Source: Chlamydiales bacterium (GTDB lineage Bacteria; Chlamydiota; Chlamydiia; Chlamydiales; JACKPQ01). From it: a stretch of DNA of 64,000 nucleotides. The position numbers were made by a program, and so were the translations under genes. The stretch's first letter is position 1. Each line of letters starts with the position of its first letter. The stretch is taken from the NCBI GenBank assembly GCA_024233435.1, contig JACKPQ010000001.1, forward strand, positions 248,001 through 312,000. Reading direction: 5' to 3'. Positions 49,334 to 57,046 of this stretch are shown piece by piece. The notes below the pieces were generated by a model. It saw only the letters and a list, made by a program, of their open reading frames with translations, ran no database searches and was not told where the DNA came from.

Positions 49334-49973
49334 TTGGGTCCTTTAGCTTGTTAGGCACAATCTCCAACTCCATCCAGTGTTTGTTACTTTGTACATGGCC
49401 TTTTCGAACCCATTTAGCTACAGACTTATGAAAATCACAATATGAAAATGCGTCTCGTATTCGCACAATGTATCCTTCGATCTCTTCGGTATTGAAATTC
49501 AAATTTCGAATTAGCTGCTCATTCCACACCCCTTCAAAAAGAGTTCTTGGCGTCGGGATTCCTAAAAGCTGTGCCCATTCTAGGGTTTCATCCCAAGATA
49601 GGCAAATATTTTTCTCGTTCCAAACTGAAAATAAATAAAAGAACCCCTCCAAATTATCGTAGGCAATCGAATGTGTGGCATAAACGTTTTCACCACAGAG
49701 GCGCCAATTGTCTGGGATTTCTTGTTGAATCCGGGCGTGGAGTTGTTTGGCTAGGCTTCTTGAAGGGTGATGCCCGCTGTCAATTGAGCGAGCATGCATT
49801 CCATCTGTGTAGAGGGTTGTATTTTCTCCATCGAGCTTTTCGGTAATGACAACTTGCTTATTTTTAAACTGATTTGTGTGAGTCATCTTGATGTCGTCAT
49901 CGGTATTTCCAGGCGACCAGGGAAGATGGGGTGTTCGCGGGTATTTCCACCTCATATTGTGTTTGGGTTCCAT
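49326..49973 (-). CDS. Minimal RNA ligase (Rnl2-like nucleotidyltransferase)
   Basis: 215 residues from ATG 49973 (seven bases after recD2); ATG 49955 (RWKYPRTPHLPWSPG) is equally possible. Motif I VITEKLDGENTTLY with adenylated Lys 46 (KxDG), motif Ia/III region NVYATHSIAY and FFYLFSVWN, motif IV EGYIVRIR (166-171), motif V VAKWVRKGH (185-193). It is only a nucleotidyltransferase core with no C-terminal domain. It would seal the 5'-phosphate and 3'-OH ends made by the HD-Pnk encoded next. RNA over DNA is inferred from the family. Confidence 0.85.
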   Translation of the reverse strand: MEPKHNMRWKYPRTPHLPWSPGNTDDDIKMTHTNQFKNKQVVITEKLDGENTTLYTDGMHARSIDSGHHPSRSLAKQLHARIQQEIPDNWRLCGENVYATHSIAYDNLEGFFYLFSVWNEKNICLSWDETLEWAQLLGIPTPRTLFEGVWNEQLIRNLNFNTEEIEGYIVRIRDAFSYCDFHKSVAKWVRKGHVQSNKHWMELEIVPNKLKDPNA

Positions 49974-49980
49974 ACCAACA

Positions 49981-52161
49981 TCACGCTGAATCAACAGAGG
50001 CGCTACAAGCAGACAGATCAAAAGAAAGCATAAGCTTGTCCATAAGACCTGTATGGCGCAAGAAGGCTTCGTTGTTTTTAATGGCAATGGCCAGGGCTTT
50101 TTTGGTGCCAATGAGAATCACGCGTTTTTTGCCACGGGTGATGCCGGTATAGAGCAAATTGCGGTAAAGAAGTTTGAAGTGGGAAGTATGCACTGGGATC
50201 ACAACGCAGGGGCACTCGCTTCCTTGGTACTTGTGAATTGAAACAGCGTAGGCTAAGACAAGCTCATCGAGCTCGGAAAAATCATAGGGGACTGTGAGCC
50301 CTTCAAAATCGACTTGGACCTCTTGATCAACCGTGTCAATTTTAACAATGCGTCCCACATCTCCATTGAAGACCTTTTTGTCATAGTTATTGCGGATTTG
50401 CATCACCTTATCCCCAAAATGAAAGCGGCGACCCATGCGCATAAGGGGGTTTTTGGAAGGGTTTAGCGTTGACTGAAGCACATGGTTGAGATTTTCTGTC
50501 CCAATAGGGCCTTTTTTCATAGGTGCAAGAACTTGAATATCATTAATAGCATCATAGCCATATTTTTCAGGAATACCTTTAGACACGAGGAAGTTGATTT
50601 TAGCTAAAATTTGCTCGGGCTCTTGTTCTTCGATAAAGGCAAAATCGCTTTTTTCTTCATATTCAAGATCAGGAAAGTAGCCTTTGTTGATGCTGTGGGC
50701 GCTGCGGATGATTTTTGAGCCTCGGGCTTGGCGAAAAATTTGAGTCAGACGTGTAACAGGGAGGACTTGTGACTCAATAATGTCTTTGAGAACCTTACCA
50801 GGGCCAACGCTTGGCAGCTGGTCAATGTCGCCAATAAGGATAACGCGCGCATTATCTGGGACAGCTTTTAGAAGGCTATACATCAACTGGGTGTCGATCA
50901 TCGAAGCTTCGTCAATGATCAACAGGTCGCATGAAAGAGGATTTTCGCGGTTGCGTTTGAAGCCACCTTGTTGAAAATCAACCTCAAGAATGCTGTGAAT
51001 GGTAAAGGCTTTACGACGGGTGATTTCGCTCATACGTTTAGCAGCGCGCCCTGTTGGAGCTGCAAGGATGACCTTGCTTGTAATTTTACTCAATATGGCA
51101 AGAATAGCTCGAGTGATCGTGCTCTTTCCTGTACCGGGGCCTCCAGTTAGAACATGCATCTTTTCACTGACGCTTTTTTTCACACCGTCGACCTGCTCGG
51201 GGGCTAAGTTAATGTAGAGTTTCTCCTGGACCCATTCGATGGCCTTTTCAATATCTAGATCACGGATAGAGCAGGGCTGGTCTGTTAAACGCTTGAGTTC
51301 GCGCACAATTCCAAGCTCTGCCATGAAAAGCGGCTTGATCCAAATTCGGCCTTGATCTTCAATAATGTGCTCATCTGTGACGAGTTTGGGCAAAGCATCT
51401 TCCACAAGCTTTGATTCAACTTCTAGCATCTCGGTGACCCGCTCTAAAAGTTCATCTTTTGGAAAGCAGGTGTGGCCATCGCTACTGAGTTCCCAAAGCA
51501 TATATTCAATGGCAGCCTCGATACGTACAGGTGCATCTTTTGGAACGCCCAGTTTTTCGGCGATGCTATCTGCAGTTTTAAATCCCACGCCGTGAATTTC
51601 ACGCGCTAGGCGATAGGGGTTATCTTGCACCATATCGATGGCATCGTCGCTGTATTTACGATAAATTTTTTGCGCAAAAGAAGGGCTAATGCCATGGCCG
51701 CGCAAAAAGATAATCACATCGCGGATTGCTTTTTGCTCGCCCCAGCAATCTTGAATTTTTACAACGCGCTTTTCGCCAATGCCCTCAATTTCAAGGAGGC
51801 GGTAAGGAGTTTGGTCAATCACCTCCAATGTTTTTACACCAAAGGCTTGCACGATTCTTTGGGCATAAACAGGCCCAATACCCTTCACCATTCCCGATTC
51901 AAGATATTTTTGAATTCCGATTACATCAGCTGGATAGTCGACCTCGTAGCTTGCAACTTCAAATTGCCTCCCAAAGGTAGGGTGGTGTTTCCATATGCCC
52001 TTTGCCCTTATCTTTTCGCCTGGGATGATGCCTGGCATAGGGCCGACAACACAAGTGAGATCGGTGCATCGAGGCTGCTTTACGCGAGCTACGGTAAATC
52101 CTGTGTCCTCGCTAGAAAAAACAATTGATTCAACAGAGCCAAAAAGATCATCCTGTTCCAT
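49981..52161 (-). CDS. recD2: RecD2-type helicase
   Basis: About 726 residues from ATG 52161 (EQDDLFGSVESIVFS). An N-terminal region with tandem helix-hairpin-helix motifs (GMVKGIGPVYAQRIV, IEGIGEKRVVKIQ, GVGFKTADSIA) precedes the SF1 helicase: Walker A VLTGGPGTGKSTITRA, DLLIIDEASMID, GDIDQLPSVGPG, TRLTQIFRQA, AYAVSIHKYQGSE and TGITRGKKRVILIG. The 5'-3' DNA helicase RecD2 works without RecBC. The gene matches the recalled C. trachomatis recD after metG. Followed closely by the RNA ligase and HD-Pnk. Confidence 0.95.
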   Translation of the reverse strand: MEQDDLFGSVESIVFSSEDTGFTVARVKQPRCTDLTCVVGPMPGIIPGEKIRAKGIWKHHPTFGRQFEVASYEVDYPADVIGIQKYLESGMVKGIGPVYAQRIVQAFGVKTLEVIDQTPYRLLEIEGIGEKRVVKIQDCWGEQKAIRDVIIFLRGHGISPSFAQKIYRKYSDDAIDMVQDNPYRLAREIHGVGFKTADSIAEKLGVPKDAPVRIEAAIEYMLWELSSDGHTCFPKDELLERVTEMLEVESKLVEDALPKLVTDEHIIEDQGRIWIKPLFMAELGIVRELKRLTDQPCSIRDLDIEKAIEWVQEKLYINLAPEQVDGVKKSVSEKMHVLTGGPGTGKSTITRAILAILSKITSKVILAAPTGRAAKRMSEITRRKAFTIHSILEVDFQQGGFKRNRENPLSCDLLIIDEASMIDTQLMYSLLKAVPDNARVILIGDIDQLPSVGPGKVLKDIIESQVLPVTRLTQIFRQARGSKIIRSAHSINKGYFPDLEYEEKSDFAFIEEQEPEQILAKINFLVSKGIPEKYGYDAINDIQVLAPMKKGPIGTENLNHVLQSTLNPSKNPLMRMGRRFHFGDKVMQIRNNYDKKVFNGDVGRIVKIDTVDQEVQVDFEGLTVPYDFSELDELVLAYAVSIHKYQGSECPCVVIPVHTSHFKLLYRNLLYTGITRGKKRVILIGTKKALAIAIKNNEAFLRHTGLMDKLMLSFDLSACSASVDSA

Positions 52162-52230
52162 GGGCGTTACTGTACATGAGCGCAAAGCCTATTGCAATAA
52201 AAAGTGATTACTGGCAGAATAAATGAATAT

Positions 52231-52303
52231 TCCGGATTAGCTCAGTTGGTAGAGCAACGGACTGTTAATCCGTTTGTCGCTGGTTCGAGTCCAGCATCCG
52301 GAG
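52231..52303 (+). tRNA. tRNA-Asn (anticodon GTT)
   Basis: 73 bases. Acceptor TCCGGAT pairs with ATCCGGA; D arm AGCTCAGTTGGTAGAGC; anticodon loop around CTGTTAA with GTT; T arm GGTTCGAGTCC. CCA is not encoded. Confidence 0.97.
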
Positions 52304-52308
52304 ACTTC

Positions 52309-52333
52309 AAGCCCCTCGCCCGAGGGGCTTTTT
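52309..52333 (+). terminator. Terminator of tRNA-Asn
   Basis: AAGCCCCTCG and CGAGGGGCTT form a stable stem just after the tRNA, followed by TTTT. Confidence 0.85.
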
Positions 52334-52457
52334 ATAAAAATTTTATTATGAGTGCTTTGCTGTTTTTTAGCGTATCTTGACTTGTCAGCATAATTCTATA
52401 AATGAACAGATCGATCATCCAATAGCCGCACATAAAGAATGGTGCATGAACTTTTAG

Positions 52458-52649
52458 CTACTTTCTCTTTAACTTTGGATTTTCTGTTAACAAACCAAAA
52501 TCGTCAATCTTATAGCTGTCATACAACTTACGATAATGGGCTCCATTAGGAACATCCTCCGAGGCCTGCCGAACAGACTTATTAGCAGCCTTTTTCTTCG
52601 GCTTCTTATTCTCTTCACGGAAATAGGGTTTTCGGTGCGACCTGCTCAT
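52458..52649 (-). CDS. Small basic protein with MSRSHRKP start
   Basis: 63 residues, very basic. AGAGG five bases before the ATG supports translation. SHRKPYFREENKK followed by KKAANKSVRQASEDVPNGAHYRKLYDSY resembles widespread unnamed small proteins that begin MSRSxRKP and contain NxxVRR...YRKxYxSxxI. Function unknown. A damaged second copy is at 54090-54204. Confidence 0.6.
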   Translation of the reverse strand: MSRSHRKPYFREENKKPKKKAANKSVRQASEDVPNGAHYRKLYDSYKIDDFGLLTENPKLKRK

Positions 52650-52850
52650 TTAAACCTCTTTTTAAATTGCTATTTGTAGGGTCACAAAGCTTTGAAGGGT
52701 CTTTTTTTATTTTTAATTCAGACCTGTGATGTTAATATAAAATGCTATGCAAATGAAGTGAGGAAGCCGTATTCTTGCAGAATGGGCATAAGAACGGTTG
52801 CAATCCATTCAGCAAATCACTTATGATCGTCCAAAACAACTTTAGAAGGC
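52514..52850. repeat. Direct-repeat arm A of the small-protein element
   Basis: Matches arm B (54090-54303) in two blocks: 52514-52632 (C-terminal part of the small gene) and 52751-52850 (upstream region). The intervening about 118 bases, with the small gene's first codons, are missing from B. Both arms hold a possible + strand promoter: here TTGCAA (52798-52803), 18 bases, TATGAT (52822-52827). Confidence 0.8.
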
Positions 52851-52971
52851 ATGCTAAAAAAGAAGCAAAGAGCTCAATCCAGGCAGTTGTCTTATTTAAA
52901 CAAGAAGTAGAAGATGAATCAAATTTGCTGCCGTAGAAAATATATATTTTAGTTTTAACAGGAGTTTTTTT
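52851..52971. other. Intergenic region before the orphan gene
   Basis: Short frames downstream of the arm A promoter (LKKKQRAQS; AKSSIQAVVLFKQEVEDE) are broken by stops and look like remains of a small gene. The orphan gene's own AGGAG ribosome site is at the right end. Confidence 0.4.
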
Positions 52972-53919
52972 ATGATGAGCCTAGAAACACAGCAAGAAAG
53001 AGTCAGAATTACGGCCTACTTTCAAGGTGAGACAGAAAATCAGAAGTCTTCTCTAACACTTGGCCGTGTAATTCTCCAACTTCCAGATTCTAAAACCAGA
53101 ATCACCCTTCTACTCCCAAAGGAATCCGTTCACGAGAGATCTGAACCTCTCAAATTTTGTGTGAAAAGAGAGGGGAATTGGAGGGAAGAACAACTTGAAG
53201 GGCTCCGACTCACCGTAGAAAAAGCAAATCGCTTTGGTATGACCATTTATGTTTTCAAACATGGTGAAAATGTAGGCCCGATGATCCGACATCAAGATGG
53301 TACTACCTGCCAGCAACCGACAGTAAAACGCTCTGAAAGTAAAGTGCAGGTTACGCGACCTGCGAAAATCGAACCGGGAGCTCATTATCGTTTGGAGATT
53401 ACTTCCACAAACGGATCCAGTGCTGAAGCCAATCTAATAAAGATTGAAGGACCAATTCAAAAATCAAAAACTATGGGTGATGATTCAAAACTTTTCCGGA
53501 ACGTGTATCCATCCATTATGGATTTACTCCGCCAGAAAGTTTTGGATGCTGAGAATCTCGTAAAGAAGTCCGTAGACTACGCCGATACTATTACCTTTAA
53601 ATCAAGATTTAATGAAGAATTAGCAAAACAATCTATCCTTACTGCAATAAACGGACTACACAGCGAAAAACGTGGTCAACTTGAGAAAATGTGCGAAACA
53701 GATAACTCAACACAAAATATTCCACTTGGCAGAAAGGCAGTCAGCCTTTTTCTTCTAGCCCTAGAAAGGACTGATATTGGACAGTTGCTGCAAGATCAGC
53801 TAGAGGCTGCGGTTGGTAAGGATTACCCTATTCTACTTGGAATTGTCTACAATGATATATTAGTACCTTTTATTGATGAAATCAAATTCATGGCTAGACA
53901 ATATGACAACGAAATCTAA
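52972..53919 (+). CDS. Uncharacterised two-part protein between repeats
   Basis: 315 residues, not recognised. AGGAG lies before the tandem ATGs (52972/52975). Residues about 1-160 look like beta structure (SSLTLGRVILQLPDSKTRITLL, GAHYRLEITSTNG), the rest helical (IMDLLRQKVLDAENLVKKSVDY; AVSLFLLALERTDIGQLLQDQL). No signal peptide or membrane segment. It is bracketed by direct repeats A and B next to tRNA-Asn, and would be a newly gained gene or a remnant of a larger element. No function proposed. Confidence 0.6.
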   Translation: MMSLETQQERVRITAYFQGETENQKSSLTLGRVILQLPDSKTRITLLLPKESVHERSEPLKFCVKREGNWREEQLEGLRLTVEKANRFGMTIYVFKHGENVGPMIRHQDGTTCQQPTVKRSESKVQVTRPAKIEPGAHYRLEITSTNGSSAEANLIKIEGPIQKSKTMGDDSKLFRNVYPSIMDLLRQKVLDAENLVKKSVDYADTITFKSRFNEELAKQSILTAINGLHSEKRGQLEKMCETDNSTQNIPLGRKAVSLFLLALERTDIGQLLQDQLEAAVGKDYPILLGIVYNDILVPFIDEIKFMARQYDNEI

Positions 53920-54089
53920 AGGTTGCCCGCAAAGCAAACCTTATGATGATTTCTTTTGGGCTACTTTTTGTCCGGGCATGACACTAGGGTGAGGGGTTGT
54001 ATAGATAGTCGAAACTTGTATGCACTATAGAGAGTAAAGGAAATAGCTGCTGCAATTTCCTTGGAGCTCCCAATTCTTTTCATGGGTAT

Positions 54090-54204
54090 GGCTGTCATGC
54101 AACTTACGATAGTGGATGCCATCATGAACATCCTCCGAGGCCTGCCGAACAGACTTATTAGCAGCTTTTCTTGATTTCTTGTTCTCTTCATGAAAGTAGG
54201 GCTT
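54090..54204 (-). pseudogene. Truncated copy of the small basic protein gene
   Basis: Encodes KPYFHEENKKSRKAANKSV and ASEDVHDGIHYRKLHDS, clearly paralogous to the gene at 52458-52649, but the MSRSHR start and its ribosome site are deleted and the C-terminus diverges. The frame stays open from 54273 to 54025 only because the deletion fused it to upstream DNA. Confidence 0.7.
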
Positions 54205-54303
54205 AATGAAGTGAGAAAGCCGTTTTCTTGCAGAATGGGCATAAGAACGGTTGCACCCCATTGAGCAAATCACTTATGATCGCCCAAAGCAACTTTAGAA
54301 GGC
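54090..54303. repeat. Direct-repeat arm B of the small-protein element
   Basis: Copy of arm A, 1.45-1.58 kb away, with an internal deletion that joins the small-gene part (to 54204) straight to the upstream block (54204-54303). A promoter-like TTGCAC (54251-54256), 18 bases, TATGAT (54275-54280) is retained and probably drives the MazG-like gene that begins at 54325. Confidence 0.8.
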
Positions 54304-54324
54304 GTGAAAATCAAGGAATCAAAA

Positions 54325-54708
54325 ATGTGTAAATTTAGACCTTTTTTCTCGATGTTTGTTTGTCTAGTGGCCTTTTCGGTAAAAGTAGTAGGGGCAGAGA
54401 GCCACACGTATCAAGATCAACGGAAGCAGCTGGATTACGATGAAGAATATTTTGAAATCAACGAGGGATTTGAAAAGCTCCGTCATATTTTGCTGCATTT
54501 GATGAAATCAACTGGTAAGATAGCAGCTTATTGTGAGATAAAGGAGCATGGAAGAGAAGTCAGTGAAACCCAACTTCTTGATGAGGCGCTTCCAGATTTG
54601 TATATGCATGCTTTGCAGATTGCTAATTTGTTTGAGTTGGATCTAGGCGCCAAGTATGAAGAGCGAATTGCCAGTAACATTGCCCGCTTTGGAGGTGTGT
54701 CGAAATGA
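54325..54708 (+). CDS. MazG-like all-alpha NTP pyrophosphohydrolase with signal peptide
   Basis: 127 residues from ATG 54325 (AAGGAA seven bases upstream). The N-terminus KFRPFFSMFVCLVAFSVKVVG looks like a signal peptide. The rest (HILLHLMKSTGKIAAYCEIKEHG, DEALPDLYMHALQIANLF, ERIASNIARFGG) resembles MazG-like folds, which use helical Glu/Asp to bind Mg and cleave nucleotide triphosphates. The expected E-x-x-E/E-x-x-D pattern is only partly visible. Export would be unusual for the family, so either the call or the signal may be wrong. 28 bases precede the antiporter gene. Confidence 0.55.
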   Translation: MCKFRPFFSMFVCLVAFSVKVVGAESHTYQDQRKQLDYDEEYFEINEGFEKLRHILLHLMKSTGKIAAYCEIKEHGREVSETQLLDEALPDLYMHALQIANLFELDLGAKYEERIASNIARFGGVSK

Positions 54709-54736
54709 GCTTAGTCCGTGATTTTAAGAAGGTTTT

Positions 54737-56137
54737 ATGAACATAGTTAAATCCAAGCGCTCGATCAGAATCTTTACCCTGACAATGATTAACATCGCTG
54801 CTACTTGCAGCATTCAGAATTGGCCTTTGACGGCCGAGTACGGCTTTTCTTCCCTATTTTTCTCTTTGCTCAGCGCTTTGGTTTTCTTTATTCCTGTCTC
54901 TTTGGTGTCTGCAGAGTTGGCTACAGGCTGGCCAGAGCGTGGAGGCGTTTTCACATGGGTCAAAGAAGCTATGGGCCACAGGATGGGGTTTTTAGCGGTT
55001 TGGCTTCAATGGGCAGAAAACGTTATCTGGTACCCGACTATTTTATCCTTTATCGGGGCTGCTATTGCTTATAGCTTTAATCCTGCACTAGCAAACAACA
55101 ATGTCTATATGGGAATTGTGATTATCGCAGCTTTTTGGGGTGCTACGCTGATGAATTTATGCGGCATGAAAATATCGGGGCTTATTAGCTCTGTTGGTGT
55201 TATTGTTGGTACGATCATCCCAGGGGCGCTTATTATTTGCTTAGGACTCATATGGCTATTTGGAAGCCAACCCCTGCAAATCGAGCTGAGCTGGGATGCG
55301 CTTTTACCAGATTTAAGCTCTCCCTATCAGCTTTCTTTGCTAGTGGGAGTATTAACTGGTTTTACTGGGATGGAAATGTCCGCTGTGCATGCCCGTGATG
55401 TCATCAACCCCCAGAAAAATTATCCACGAGCGATTTTCCTATCAGCACTCATTGTTCTCTTTTTGTTTGTTTTAGGAACACTTTCTATTGCATTTGTTAT
55501 TCCACAGAAGGAAATCAGCCTTGTTGGAGGGGCGCTGGAGGCGCTTTCCCATTTTATGCGTCGTTATGGACTTGGCTCATCGGTTCCCATTCTAGCTATT
55601 CTTGTTGCTTTTGGAGCGTTAGGCAGTATGAGCACTTGGGCAGCGGGGCCAATTAAAGGGCTATTGGCAGCTGCGCAAAGCGGGGAATTCCCTCCGATTT
55701 TGCACCGTGTTAATAAAAATGACATGCCAGTAGCGATGATGATTATGCAAGGCGTCATCGTGTCTCTTTTGTCACTTGTTTTTGTCTTGATGCGCGATGT
55801 CAATATTTCATTTTGGATTCTTTTGGTTTTGATGTCGCAGCTGTATTTGATTATGTATGTGTTGATGTTTGTTGCAGCGATTATTTTGCGCTACAAAAGG
55901 GCGAATGTGCAACGGGCTTATACAATACCTGGAGGGCGGCTTGGCATGTGGTTTGTCGCAGGTGTAGGGGCTTTAGGTTCACTAGCTGCGCTGATCATTA
56001 GCTTTTTTCCTCCACGTCAGATCAATACAGGTAATGTTCTTTTCTATGAGCTATTTTTGCTGATTGGCATCGTGACGGTCTGCACGATACCGTTTGTGAT
56101 TCTGCTCTTTAAGAAACCCAGTTGGGACAAACCCTAG
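54737..56137 (+). CDS. GadC-like glutamate/GABA antiporter (APC family)
   Basis: 466 residues, about 12 helices. AEYGFSSLFFSLLSALVFFIPVSL, GGVFTWVKEAMG, TGFTGMEMSAVHARDVINP, AAGPIKGLLAAAQSGEFP and AYTIPGGRLGMW align with E. coli GadC by eye. GadC ends with a C-plug of about 40 residues that closes the pore at neutral pH; this protein stops soon after the last helix (LLFKKPSWDKP), so the plug is missing. With gadB 0.9 kb away it would import glutamate and export GABA under acid stress. Other amino-acid exchange cannot be excluded. Confidence 0.82.
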   Translation: MNIVKSKRSIRIFTLTMINIAATCSIQNWPLTAEYGFSSLFFSLLSALVFFIPVSLVSAELATGWPERGGVFTWVKEAMGHRMGFLAVWLQWAENVIWYPTILSFIGAAIAYSFNPALANNNVYMGIVIIAAFWGATLMNLCGMKISGLISSVGVIVGTIIPGALIICLGLIWLFGSQPLQIELSWDALLPDLSSPYQLSLLVGVLTGFTGMEMSAVHARDVINPQKNYPRAIFLSALIVLFLFVLGTLSIAFVIPQKEISLVGGALEALSHFMRRYGLGSSVPILAILVAFGALGSMSTWAAGPIKGLLAAAQSGEFPPILHRVNKNDMPVAMMIMQGVIVSLLSLVFVLMRDVNISFWILLVLMSQLYLIMYVLMFVAAIILRYKRANVQRAYTIPGGRLGMWFVAGVGALGSLAALIISFFPPRQINTGNVLFYELFLLIGIVTVCTIPFVILLFKKPSWDKP

Positions 56138-56375
56138 CGCGTGGCATTGGCTTTGAATATAGCTGTTTTATGTCATTTATAATTAGGCGTATATAGATTT
56201 ATAACTCATAAATGAGCTATAACATGAGTTATATAAGAGAGGTTTATGCATCATGAATTGGAATTGGAAATTACCTAGTTAGCCAACTTTTTGCTATGGT
56301 CCATCCAAGGTTGCCGATTTAGAAAAGCAATTTCATATGGAAATTGGCACCACTTTTGCATATCTCAAAATCAGC
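56138..56375. other. Intergenic region with palindrome and gene remnant
   Basis: Holds an inverted repeat ATAACTCAT (56201-56209) and ATGAGTTAT (56224-56232), then a frame starting MHHELELEIT that stops at once; another frame further on reads PSKVADLEKQFHMEIGTTF up to a stop. It looks like a short gene broken by a frameshift. No RNA gene recognised. Confidence 0.45.
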
Positions 56376-57005
56376 TCAATCTAGAATGCTGACAGCTCCT
56401 GTGTGCATGTCGTAGTATCCTGCGTAGACTTTGAGGCTGCCTTTTGATACAAGGTTTGCAATCGCCTTTGTTTTTAAGAGGGTATTTTTCATGTTGATGG
56501 CGTTTGTTTTAATGGCTGCTTCTAAAAGTGGGCGGGAGCGTTCTTTTTCGACTTTTTGCACGGCAGGCTCTATGAGTTTTGCAATTGTGGGGATGGTTTC
56601 TGTTGTATCTTTGATCACAGCATCTACTGCGCCGCAGTTTTCGTGTCCAAGGACAAGAATGATCGATGAGTGCAAGTGAAGAGCTGAGTAGTTAATGCTT
56701 TGTAGTTCAATAGGGCCTATCACATTGCCGGCAACGCGTACGACGAACAGATCGCCAATTCCTTGGTCAAAAATAATTTCTGGAGCAACGCGGGAGTCAG
56801 CGCAGCTGACGATAATGGCAAAGGGCTCTTGGCTAGCTGTGAGTGCTTGGCGGCTTTCAGCTGTTCGATTGGGATGCTCGAGAGAGTCTTGGACATAGCG
56901 TTTATTCCCTTCCATTAACTGCTCTAATGGAGTCTGTGCGAATAATCCAAAACTAACTAATCCAATAAGAATTATCCTCATATTTTTTTTAATAATTATT
57001 TTCAT
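56376..57005 (-). CDS. Beta-class carbonic anhydrase, exported
   Basis: About 209 residues from ATG 57005. KNMRIILIGLVSFGLFAQTP is a probable signal peptide. Zinc ligands in IVSCADSRVAP and LGHENCGAVDAV, plus VVRVAGNVIG, define the beta class. It hydrates CO2 to bicarbonate, in the periplasm if exported. It is divergent from gadB (about 41 bases between starts) and next to the antiporter gene; consuming protons of decarboxylation CO2 is coherent with acid resistance. Confidence 0.9.
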   Translation of the reverse strand: MKIIIKKNMRIILIGLVSFGLFAQTPLEQLMEGNKRYVQDSLEHPNRTAESRQALTASQEPFAIIVSCADSRVAPEIIFDQGIGDLFVVRVAGNVIGPIELQSINYSALHLHSSIILVLGHENCGAVDAVIKDTTETIPTIAKLIEPAVQKVEKERSRPLLEAAIKTNAINMKNTLLKTKAIANLVSKGSLKVYAGYYDMHTGAVSILD

Positions 57006-57046
57006 ATAAATTGTCAAATTGTCTATGAATGGAATAAAGGGGTTTT

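Noticed and set aside
54037..54062. Hairpin AAGGAAAT/ATTTCCTT as a terminator or small RNA
   Set aside because: No T-run and no clear partner gene; short inverted repeats are common in AT-rich DNA.
54025..54273. 82-codon frame as an intact gene
   Set aside because: Only the middle third is homologous to the small basic protein; start and ribosome site are deleted, so treated as pseudogene.
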